From positions 1,076,233-1,096,169 of the forward strand of contig KQ482066.1 of the NCBI GenBank assembly GCA_001430745.1: a stretch of 19,937 nt of DNA, read 5' to 3'. This document shows, piece by piece, positions 8,852-18,100 of this stretch; positions within the stretch are counted from its first letter, which is position 1; each line of letters begins with the position of its first letter. The notes beneath the pieces are model-generated. The model did no database searches. It worked only from the letters and a program-made list of their open reading frames with translations, and was not told the DNA's origin. The stretch comes from Auxenochlorella pyrenoidosa. Its lineage: Eukaryota > Chlorophyta > Trebouxiophyceae > Chlorellales > Chlorellaceae. Position numbers and translations under genes: made by a program.

Positions 8852-10457
8852 ATGGCGCCAGACACGTCGGCGCCCACCCCCCAGGGCGGCGCCGTGCCTG
8901 CAGCCAAGGCGGCAGCCCGAGAGACGCCATCGGCGGCACAGGCGAGTGGGTGCACGTGACGCTTCCTCAGGCTGCATGTTTGTGTTGCAGCTCTGGTCGT
9001 GGCAGCCTGTGCCTCACCCCTGGAAGGCACCTTCTCATAGTCCTAACTCTGTCCTTGCCACACCTGCAGCCACGGCGCACCAGCGGCAGCGCCACCGCCG
9101 CATGGGACCGCCAGCTTGACGCCTATGTGCGACCGCAGGGCGGCAGCCCCAGCGCGCAGCGTGCGGCGCGCTCGCGCCTGGCCGACGCCGTGCGCGCAGC
9201 ACCCACCTCACCCGAGGCCTGGTGGGCGCTGCTCGCGGCAGAGGAGGCGGCGCTGGGCGGCACCACCGCCACACTCGATCGCGCTGGCCGCGGCGGCGTC
9301 TCGCTGTTTGACCTGTACAGGGCTGCCACCCAGGTGGTGCCCCGCCAGGGCAACTACAACAACGAGGCATTTGTCCGCATCTGGCTGGGGTTTGCGCGCC
9401 AACAATGGTGGGTCGGGGTTCTGCAATGCTCTGAAACATGCAAGCCGGGGCAGAGCTGCAGCGCGGGCTGGCTGCGGCCTGTTCTGTCCAGCCACGGCAT
9501 GCATGTACTGCCCACATCAGCATGACTTGAACCCCCTTCACCTGCCTTGCTGGCCATCCTTGGCCCAGGGTGCGCAACGCTGATGATGCCCGTGACGTCT
9601 TCAAGATGCTCAAGAGCCAGCACATTGGCGACACCTCAGCGGCGCTCTACTACGAGTGGGCTGCGCTGGAGCTGGCAGGCGGCAACCAATTCAAGGCGCT
9701 GGGGGTGCTGGCCAAGGGGCTCAAGGAGCAGGCGCAGCCGGCCAGGTGGGGCGCTCGCTTCTAGGTCTTGACAAGAGGCAGAGTTGTCGGTCTTCTTGCC
9801 GACAACCGGCGCTTGTGCTCCCGGGCTTGGGTTGCAGCCAAGGCTCCCCCCCCTGCGCCCCGGCTGCAGCGTGCTGGAGCAGATGCAGTCTGAAATCCAG
9901 GCGGGCAAGTTTGCATACCAACCGCCCTGGGCGGCGCAGCAGGAGCACGGCAGCGGCAGCCGCGCCGGGCACACGGGCCACTCGGGAGCGAGCAGCCTGG
10001 GCGTCGCCTTCCTGACGCCTGGTGTGCTTGACGAGCGGCGCAACCACTCTGCAACGCTCACTCTGGTGCGAAAACACAATCGGTTGCAGGATGGGCATCT
10101 CCAGTAGCCGTTACTGCTGGCTGTATTGGGTGCAGAGTGTGCATTTCCCTCCTGCCGCTGCCGCCGGCACCGCTGCCAACGCTGAGGGTGGCGCTGCACC
10201 CTGACGGATCATGGTCGGCCTCCTGGACGCAGGACGTCACCGGCGCTGCTGGCGGTGGCACCACAGACACCCTTGTCATCAACCGCGCTTCCGCGCCCGC
10301 TGCCGCTGCCGCCGCTGCCCGGCATGGCAGCAACCTTGTGCAGAAGGCGGCAGGTTCGGGCAGGGCCTCTGGCAGTGGCGGCGACGCAGCAACCCTTGGG
10401 CTTAGTGCTGGCAAGGCAGCAGGGGATGCAGCCGCTGGTGTGGCTGCCACTCCCGCT

Positions 10458-10495
<38 letters not shown>

Positions 10496-13400
10496 CACGG
10501 CGGGCCTGACTGACCAGATCAATCGTGGCAGCCACACCATGCACAGCGGCTCCACTGTGGGCAGCGACGACCCCACCGCCACTGTGCGCATGAAGACGCC
10601 TGCAGTGGCAGGGCTGAGCCACCGCTCCGGCGGCAGCACCGGCAGCATCGGCGAGGAGGCCACCGTGTGCCTGCGCAAGCCTGGCAGCGCAGGCGAGAGC
10701 GGCAGTGCGGAGCGGCAGCTAGGCAGCGGCACTGGCGGTGATGACACACTGGTCATCAACCGCAGTGCTCGCCTGCGCAGCGCGCTGCCAGGCAGTGCAG
10801 GGCCCAAGGATGCAACCGGCAGCGCGGCGGCGGCAGCAGCAGCACCTGTACCTGCTGGCAAGGACGGCGCCCAGGCGGCGCTGCTCAAGCCGCGGCGGTT
10901 GGGCGTGCTGGGCAAGGCGCAGCGTGTGGTGCCTGGCTCAGCAGGCCGCCCACCCCTGGCTCCTGGTGCGCCTGTGGAGCAGCAGCAGCAGGGCGAGGCA
11001 GAGGCTGAGGGCGAGGCGGCGGTCGATGCCAACCGTAAGCGCAAGGCTGAGATGGAGGCTGCAGCGTCGCCCAAGCCGCTGCTCAGCGTTGCGGACGGCA
11101 AGCGGCGGCAGTCGCCGATTGAGGAGGTGGGTGCATGCTGCTTTGCCCTCGTTCGTTTACTGGTGGGAGCCGCATGGCCCTGCCTGGTCTGTCCCAGGGG
11201 CCTACCTGCTTTGCTCGGCGTAGTTGCAGGCTGGCCTGATGTTGTTGCTTCAGATTGTGTGTTGAATCATGCTTGGGAAACATTTTCTGGCATGCATGTG
11301 CAGACCAAGAATGGCCGCGTGGCACCCAGTCATGCGCCAGCAGCGCCGCGACCGCTGGCAGAGCGGTCTCTGCCCCCAGTGCCCCGCTTCGACGAGCAGC
11401 GTCCGGCTGCAGCCTCAGCTGCAGCACCGGCTAGCACGAGCAGGGCAGCCTTGGGATATGTAGCTGCAGCTCCTGGGCGGCCGCCATTGGCTGCCAACCC
11501 GCCCAGCCGCGCAGCTGGTGCCCAGCTGCCAGCACCTGCAGCGCAGCCAGCTGGCAGGCAGCAGGTTGTGCTAGAGGGCGGCGGTGCTGCAGCAGGGACA
11601 GGGCGGCGCGACGAGGGCAAAGAGGAGGATGAGACTGCGCCTGTGGTTATGAGCAAGCTGGCGCAGCGTGTGCAGCGCGGGCGGCAGAGCCTCGCGCCCA
11701 GCAAGGTGGGTTGGGTGGCTGTGAGGCGCGGGTGATGGGTGATGCCGCCGTCCAGGATGTGGGTCGAGCTTGAACACGAACTTTTCACTGGCTAATCAAC
11801 ATTTGTCTTCCACCTGTTGCAGATTGTGCTGGGCGGAGACGGCAGCCTGCTGCACAGCGGCGCCGCCGGCACCCCAGGCCCAGCCGCCGATGACGACGAT
11901 GCGCCGACGTTGCCTGTGGCACACCCGCCTGCACCGCTGCCAGCTGCAGGCGCGGCAACACACAGCACCGAGGATGCAGACGCCACCCGGCCTCTGGTTC
12001 GGGGAGCTGCCGCCGGCGGCAGCAGCAGCAGCAGGCCCGATTCGCCGCCGGCAGCGCGTGCAGCAGGGCCGCGCGTGCAGATTGATGGAGCAGGCAACGT
12101 GAACGTGACGCGAGCTGGGGCGGCCAGCGTCAAGGCGCTGCCAGTGCCGCCCCCACCTCCGCCTGCGCTGGCCGAGGCGCGCAGTCTGCCTGCCGCGCCT
12201 GCCATGCCAGCAGCACGGGTGCCGATGGGGCCGCCGCCGCCCAAGCCCGCGCGCTCTGCCGGGATGCCAGGCATGCCGCCCGCAGCGCAGCAGCAGCAGC
12301 AGCAGCACTTGGCAGCACGGCCGGGGCGGCGGGTGGTGGAGGATGAGAACACTGTGACGGTCAAGGCAAGTGCCTGGCAGGGAGCGCGTCTCATGTGTCC
12401 GCCTTGATGAGCACCGCGCGCTCATTCGGAACGCGACCAGCTGCCTGTCACCTGCCCCTGCCTGCACGCCTCCTGCATGCCCTGCTGCCCCGCCTGCGAG
12501 GTACCCAGCCATCCCGCCAGGCTCCCAGCAGAGGTACCCAGCTCTGGCGGCATGCCTCCTTTCCACTCCGCCTGCATCCCACCGCCAACCCCGCCAACCC
12601 CCAAACCCCAAACCCCACCCACCCCCACCCCACGCACACACCACCCCCTGGCCGGCAGGACATTGTGTACACCAAGCTGGAGTGCGTGGGGCGGGGCGGC
12701 TCCTCCAAGGTCTACAAGGTCATGGCGCCCAACCGCAAGATCTTTGCGCTCAAGCGCATCCGCCTGCAGGTGCGTGTGTGCGCACGTGTGCACTTGGGTT
12801 GGGGTTGAAGGGGCTGGGCCATGCCGTTTCGCAGGGCTCATGGAACGGATGCTTGGCCAACTCTGTGGGCTTCGGCATTGGGCATTGCGATGCTGTGGCC
12901 CTGCGGCAGGGGCAGCGGGAATGAGTCGGCAGACGTGGCGTGCCCCAGGCTCTTTTCCGGCCGAGCAGGCGTTCCATGCGGAGATCTTACCGCATTCTGC
13001 TGACCATCATGCTGGCCGCGCTCCTTGCATCCGCACCTTTTCTCTGCTTCCCTGCAGGGGCGCGATGCTGAGGCGGCCTCGGGATTCCTGGACGAGATCA
13101 AGCTGCTCAACTGCCTGGCGGGGCGCTCCAACATCATCCAGCTCATCGACTCAGAGGTGGGTTGCAGCCTGAGGCGCTGCCCATGGGCTCTTGGAAGCTA
13201 CGACCGGTATGCACTAGACTTGGCAGCAGTTGGGGCCTGGACGCCTCCAACCGTCCTGCAGCGTGCTGTGGCTGCCTGGCAGGCGGGCCGCTCAGCGCAT
13301 GGCCTCCCGCCGCTCAGGGTGGTGAGCACCGGGCCTGCCTGCTTGTGTGCTGCAGGTGCACCGCAGCGAGGGCCTCATCTACATGGTGCTAGAGTACGGG

Positions 13401-16074
13401 GACATCGACCTGGCGCGCCTGCTGCAGGTGGGCTGGGATAAGGTTTTGGTGGTGGGGAGGGTTTGTGTGGGGTGGGGTGGTGGAGAGAATAGTGAATATG
13501 TGTGTGTGTAGTGGGGGTGGGGGTCGGGGGGCTGCCAGGGGCAGCTGGGGCAGGTGCTTGATAACGCCAGCTGAGGGAGTAGCAGGGATGTGCAGAGGCT
13601 GGTGCGCCACCTGTGCAGCTTGCTGTGCTGCGCCTCGATGCCTGCATTGGCAGGATGGCCGCCCGTGCTGCGGCCTCTGCCACACCTGCTGCTCGCGCGT
13701 GCGCACCCTGGCGCAGAAGCACGAAAAGGCGCGGCGTGAGAAGGCGGGCGGCCAGGCGGTGGAGGAGATTGACGAGAACTTCATCCGCCTGTACTGGGAG
13801 CAGATGCTGCAGGTGAGCGGGCACTCGTTGCTGGCCTGGGCAGGCCGCCAGCTTGTACCAGAGTCGTATGCGGCTTGCTGTGCTGCGTCTCCGGGCCCAG
13901 CGATCTGGATTGCGCTGAAGCTCTGCTTGCCTGCGGTGGTGCCGCTGCTCGCACCATGTGGCGCACCGTCCTGCCTCTCTCCCCCCCGTTCAGGCCGTGG
14001 ACACGATCCACCACGAGCGCATCGTGCACTCCGACCTCAAGCCCGCCAACTTCCTGGTGGTGGAGGGGCAGCTGAAGCTGATCGACTTTGGCATCGCCAA
14101 GGCCATCCAGTCGGGTGCGCCCTGAGGCTTGCGTGGCAGCGCGTCAAGTGCCCAGTTGCCAGCCCGCCACTTGGTCTCTGCCCGCCCTCGGCCAGCTAGC
14201 CGCAGGCGTCCCCTGCGCTGCCCATCTGGCCTGCCCTGCGCCCCGCCCCGCGCAGACACCACCTCGATTGCGCGGGAGAGCCAGGTCGGCACGCTCAACT
14301 ACATGAGTCCCGAGGCCATCCTGGGCGGGCAGAACAACATCCGGGGTGGGCCGCCCATGAAGGTGAGTGGGACAGCGGGGCTGCAGGCTGGGAGTTCTGG
14401 GCGCGCCAAATGGCAGATTGAACGAACAAACAGCACCCCAGAAGCAGGCTGCGATGGGTGTGCTTGCCGAGGAAGGGTGTGTTTGGCCCGAGCGGGGGCC
14501 CGACCAGCACAGCGACTTGCGAGGCTCAAGCATAAGTACGCATGGCCCCCCTCCGCCCGCAGGTGGGGCGCGCCTCTGACATCTGGTCCCTGGGCTGCAT
14601 CCTGTACCAGATGGTGTACGGGCACACGCCCTTCAGGTGGGGCTGGGGCTGCTGCACACCGTCGCGCAGGCGCCTCTTGCACGCGCTCGCTGCTGCGCGC
14701 TGCCCCTGCTCACCTCTTGCCGCCCCTCCTGGATACACCACTGGCAACCCTGCTATGCTCTCTGCCAGCCCGGCCTGGCATCCACCCTTAACCGCCCCCC
14801 CCCACCCCCCACAACCCCCACCCCACCCCCACCCTTGCTGCCGCAGCCACCTGCCCTTCATCCAGAAGATGCACGCCATCATCGACGCCAACCACCGCGT
14901 CGCCTTCCCGCCCCTGCACAACGCCGCCCTGCTGGACGTCATCCAGCGCTGCCTGGACCGCAACCCGCGCTCCCGCATCACCATGCAGGCGCGCCGGCAG
15001 CGCCCTGGCAGTGGGCAGTGGCCCTTCCAAGCTGCATGCCTGCCAGCTTGCCTCCCTTCGTTTGGCCTGCCCGCTGCCTGGTTTGTGTCGAGCACACGGC
15101 AGCCAAACGCCTTGCCGGCAGCATGAGGCTGGCATGCGCGTAGCCTGCTGGCGCCTTCCCCAGGCAAGCAGCCTGCCCCTGCGTTGGCTTGCGCGTGTGC
15201 AGGAGCTGCTGGAGCACCCGTTCCTGCGGCCCACGGCCGCGCCCGCCCCGCCCGCCGCGGCAGCCAAGCCCGCCGGCGCGTTGGTGGAGCTCAGCCGCGA
15301 GCAGCTGACCAAGCTGCTGCAGCAGGTGGCGACGGCGGGGGTGTCTGGCACGGAGGTCGGCCAGCTGTCGGACCAGCTGTTCAAGCAGCTGTCCAGCGGG
15401 CTGAGCCCAGACCTGGTGAGCCACAAGGCAGCGGCGGCGGCAGAGGCGCGGCAGGCTGCAGCTGCAGCGGCGGCCAGCGCGCCTGCACCTGCACCTGCAC
15501 CTGCACGGCCGCCGCAGCAGCCGCAGCGTGCACACGCTGCAGGGCAGCAGCCGGCAGGCTCGGTGGCCGCCGCGGCTGCTCAGGCCGCTTCCTCGCGAGC
15601 GGGGCAGCAGGCGGATGCGGTGGCAGCGCTGGAAGCACGGCGCAAGGCTGCAGCAGCAGGGGTTGCTGGCAGCGCTGCTGCTGGCGCAGGCAGCCGCGCC
15701 GCCCTCATGCCCATCAGCCAGTCGGCACTGGCGCAGCAGGCGGCTGCGCTCCGCAGGGTGGAGCCGGCGCAGAAGCAGCCGGCGGCAGCGGCGCCGGTCA
15801 GCGGGCTGGAAGCGGCGCTGCGCAAAGGTGTGGCTGCGCGTGTCGAGCGCGCGACGCAAGGCAGGCAGTCGTGCCTGCCCTTCTTGTCTCCCAGCAAACC
15901 AGTTCAGCAGCTCTGTGGCGGCGTGTTTCGATCCTTCTTGTCGAAGCCGGCCTCGCGCTGCAATGACCAGCTTGTTCTGCTGGCTGCTCTGCAGGCCTGG
16001 AGCGATTCAAGTTTGAGGACGCCACCGCCGGGGAGGACGATGGCGGCACCACTGGAGGGTTCAGCAGCATGTGA
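8852..16074 (+). CDS. MPS1: Mps1/TTK-type spindle-checkpoint protein kinase
   Basis: Mps1 is the dual-specificity kinase that starts the spindle assembly checkpoint at kinetochores. Exons: 8852-8941, 9070-9407, 9569-9745, 9870-10065, 10233-11126, 11304-11705, 11823-12365, 12659-12769, 13058-13156, 13356-13427, 13717-13812, 13994-14114, 14256-14362, 14563-14636, 14847-14988, 15203-15827, 15995-16074; 1388 residues. The ATG has a good context (GCCATGG). Residues about 36-205 are the TPR module of Mps1 ([34 protein letters not shown]). A disordered Ala/Gly/Gln-rich linker runs to 880, with basic clusters NRKRK and GKRRQSP (534-562). The kinase domain is about 881-1164: GRGGSSKV loop (891-898), ALK lysine K912, helix-C E930, HSDLKPAN with D1020, DFG D1037, activation loop DTTS (1047-1050) and [23 protein letters not shown] and DTTS are diagnostic of Mps1/TTK. 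About 220 further residues follow. The exon 4/5 join and the exon 16 end are less certain than the rest. Confidence 0.93.
8942..9069 (+). other. GC-AG intron 1 of MPS1
   Basis: The exon ends GCGGCACAG and the intron opens GCGAGTGGG; the acceptor is CACCTGCAG before CCACGGCGC. Both are phase 0. GT options just downstream are phase 1 or 2 and do not join in frame. The first 30 residues are not conserved, so the call rests on frame and consensus. Confidence 0.6.
10461..10493 (+). repeat. (CAG)11 polyglutamine tract
   Basis: Eleven pure CAG codons encode Q344-Q354 in the Mps1 linker. A shorter CAG run follows near 12289-12307 in exon 7. Both are likely length-variable. Confidence 0.9.
11127..11303 (+). 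other. In-frame intron of MPS1 without stop codons
   Basis: The intron opens GTGGGTGC after GAGGAG and ends CATGTGCAG. It is 177 bp, divisible by three, and has no stop in the coding frame. It is called an intron because its translation is hydrophobic and Cys/Trp/Val-rich, unlike the linker around it. Confidence 0.7.
12366..12658 (+). other. GC-AG intron 7 of MPS1
   Basis: The exon ends ACGGTCAAG and the intron opens GCAAGT, the textbook GC-donor consensus. The acceptor is GCCGGCAG before GACATTGTGTAC. The join gives [18 protein letters not shown], matching the TTK/Mps1 pattern of a VKG-type residue group directly before the Y-x-x-L and glycine-rich loop. The C-rich tract at about 12586-12651 serves as pyrimidine tract. 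Confidence 0.9.
14989..15202 (+). other. GC-AG intron 15 of MPS1
   Basis: The exon ends ATCACCATGCAG and the intron opens GCGCGC; the acceptor is GTGTGCAG before GAGCTGCTG. The join gives [13 protein letters not shown], the standard end of a kinase domain. No GT in phase 0 lies nearby. The donor downstream of GC is weak (GCGCGC). Confidence 0.85.
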
Positions 16075-16161
16075 CCATGCCTTGCTGCAGGCTGCTGCCT
16101 GCAGGCCTGCCTGCCCCCGCCAACCGCAAGCTCAGGCGCGCCGGGGGAGCACAGCCACTGG

Positions 16162-16166
16162 TTACA
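16162..16166 (-). terminator. Possible polyadenylation signal TGTAA of gene 5
   Basis: TTACA on the plus strand is TGTAA on the minus strand, 207 bases after the stop of gene 5. If used, the two convergent transcripts overlap at their 3' ends. Confidence 0.45.
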
Positions 16167-16216
16167 GAGCAGGGATGCAGGCGTCAGCGCGACCTCACAT
16201 GTACGTTCGCTTTGCT

Positions 16217-16221
16217 TGTAA
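16217..16221 (+). terminator. Polyadenylation signal TGTAA of MPS1
   Basis: TGTAA lies 142 bases after the MPS1 stop codon. From established knowledge it is the green-algal poly(A) signal, with cleavage usually 10-20 bases downstream. Confidence 0.65.
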
Positions 16222-16373
16222 GATATTGTTTTTGATGCTGTGGGTGGGACAGGGGGCTGGGCACTCAAAGTGCATACTGAAATGCAGCACGGGTGGACCA
16301 GGGCCAGCCGCAGAGCAAGCAACAGATTAGTCCGCACAGAACTAGGATCTGCAGGGAGACTCGTAAAAATGTG

Positions 16374-17532
16374 CTAGCAGCGCTGCACGTTCGGCTGTAC
16401 CATGTAAGCAACCAGCGACGGCATCATCATCTCCAGATTGCTGTCCCCGTACAGCGACAAGCTCACGCAGCAGCGCTGCACAGGCTGCGCCCGCAGCAGG
16501 CGCCACAGGTGGGTGAGGTCCAGCTCCAGCGGGGCATGATGTGGCTCCTCAAAGACGATGTTGTCGCTGCTGGCGCGCACAGTGAGCTTGACCAGGCCTG
16601 CAGGGAGCGGTGGGGCATGCAGGCAGGCGAGGGTCCGCCTGGCCTGTGGCGCTTGCAATAGAGCTGCCGGCTGGCAGGCCCGCCGTGAGCAGCTGCTGCC
16701 AGGGTGCCAAGCTGCCGGAGGCCCGACCGAGAGGGCGGCAGCGAGCCTGAATGGGCCAGCAGTGACGCCCCAGCCGTCGCACTCCCCGCCGCGGCTCCTC
16801 ACCTGCTGCCTCGGCTACCGTCAAGAGACGGTCGGCCACTGAGGCGCCCTGAATACCCGCCGGCAGCACTACGCGGTCCACCTCCATGAGCACCAGCTCA
16901 TCCACTTGGGGGGGCAGGCTGGCCAGGTCGGCCGCTCCGAGCTCCAGCGTGAGTCGCCGCAGCAGGGGCAGGCAGTGCAGGGGGCGCAGCCGCATGCACG
17001 CCAGGTGGCTCCTCGCGCCCATCCCAGCGACGCCAAACGCCGTGGAGGTATAGTCCTCTGCCAAGCCCACCGCCGCCAGGTTTGGGAAGCCCGCCAGCAG
17101 CGGGGCCAGCCGCTCTGGCACGCCGACGATGGATGTCAGGTGGCGGCCAGAGGCGGTTTGGAAGGCGGGGCTGGTCAGTAGCGCTTCACAGCCGGCGCCG
17201 TTGTCGGCTTCTGACCACGTGAGCCGGCGCAGGTTCAGGAATGCTACTCGGAGGTGTTCCAGCCGCAGCAGGTCCACCCCTGCGGTGCGCTGCACATCCA
17301 CGCGCCACGTGGCCGGTCCACCGCTGCCAAGCGCTGCTGCAGCTGCTGCCCGCCAGGCACGGCACACTGCTGCCAGATTAGCGATAGCGGCTGCATGGGA
17401 TCGTGCATGTGCATCTTCTCGGGTGTCCGGCCTCAGGAACAAGGGCAGGTGAAGGGGTGCAAGGTCTCCCAGGGCAAGCCAGAGTACTTGCTGCAGTAGA
17501 GGCGGGGGCAGGCTGGCCCAGTCTGCCTGCAT
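16374..17532 (-). CDS. F-box/LRR-like protein
   Basis: Two exons, 17532-16803 and 16597-16374, join in phase 1 (GT donor GTGAGG, acceptor CCTGCAG) to 317 residues ending NVQRC then TAG. The start is an ATG followed by QADWASLPPPLLQQVLWLAL, which resembles an F-box (an LPxxLLxxVL helix); NLAAVCRAWRAAAAAAL near residues 52-68 matches the F-box end (V-C-R-x-W). Leucine-rich repeat-like segments follow: LEHLRVAFLNLRRLTW, FPNLAAVGLAED, LPLLRRLTLELG, LPPQVDELVLMEV. By family knowledge F-box/LRR proteins recruit substrates to SCF ubiquitin ligases; substrate and partners are unknown. The F-box is interrupted by an insert (RPDTREDAHARSH) and is weak, so a plain LRR protein is possible. It converges on MPS1 and diverges from the bestrophin gene. 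Confidence 0.75.
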
Positions 17533-18100
17533 GTCGAGGCGGGATCACTGGACATGTCGATCACCAAAGGCAGCGCAGTGTCGACAGGAAGCGGGCGCAC
17601 AGCACAGCAGGGTTCTTTGAGTTGGCTTCAAGCTTCCGAGCTGCGCATTCAGCTATGCCCCCTCTGCTCCCATATTAATTGACGCGTAAAATATCTAAAT
17701 TGACTGCTAACCCTCAGAAAGCTCGCGGTTCAGGCGGGAGTCCTTGAACTTTGTGAGCGGAGAGCAGTGCAGCCGGCCAGCGGCAACATGTATTACAACG
17801 AGCTCACACCAACAGTTCAGACCCTGCATGCAGTCCTGTGCATGCGCTCAAGCGACGCTGCCGTCACCGCCACCATCGTCGGCCGTTTGCCCGCACTCCC
17901 CACCGCCAGTGCAGGCCAGGTGCCCGAGCCTCCCCCGGCTAGCCATCATCTGCGTACCGTTGGCTGAGCACACCCTGCCAGAGGGAGCGAAACACCTGTC
18001 TGCCAGGGCCAGCTGTCTATGTCGCAAGTTCCGTTGCGGTTAGACAGACTTTAAACCCAAGACAGACTTTGAATCCAAGCGAGCAAGCAAGCAAGCTGGC
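17533..18100. promoter_or_regulatory. Divergent spacer between the F-box/LRR gene and the bestrophin gene
   Basis: This 568-bp spacer holds both 5' regions. An AT-rich patch at about 17670-17705 (ATATTAATTGACGCGTAAAATATCTAAATT area) is the lowest-GC stretch of the window and could be a core-promoter or nucleosome-free region. A short open frame, 17788-17967, encodes 59 residues and may be a uORF or a first exon. No clear TATA box position can be fixed. Confidence 0.55.
18042..18077 (+). repeat. 18-bp imperfect tandem repeat in the bestrophin leader
   Basis: Units 18042-18059 and 18060-18077 begin AGACAGACTTT and match at 16 of 18 bases. A short GCAA repeat follows (about 18083-18095), directly before the ATG at 18101. 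Confidence 0.85.

Noticed and set aside
10058..11101. Long minus-strand open frame (about 347 codons) opposite MPS1 exon 5
   Set aside because: It is the antisense of a GC-rich coding exon; its translation is Ser/Ala/Cys low-complexity and the plus strand joins to a conserved kinase.
12590..12640. CCCCAAA-like repeats resembling telomere sequence
   Set aside because: The algal telomere unit on this strand would be CCCTAAA; these runs are irregular and serve as the pyrimidine tract of intron 7.
11796..12644. Minus-strand open frame of about 282 codons
   Set aside because: It is the shadow of MPS1 exon 7 and its intron; Gly/Trp/Arg-rich with no domain.
15828..16330. Read-through of MPS1 exon 16 to a stop near 16330
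   Set aside because: The translation becomes compositionally random, whereas splicing to 15995 gives a compact acidic C-terminus and a stop at 16072 followed by a TGTAA signal.
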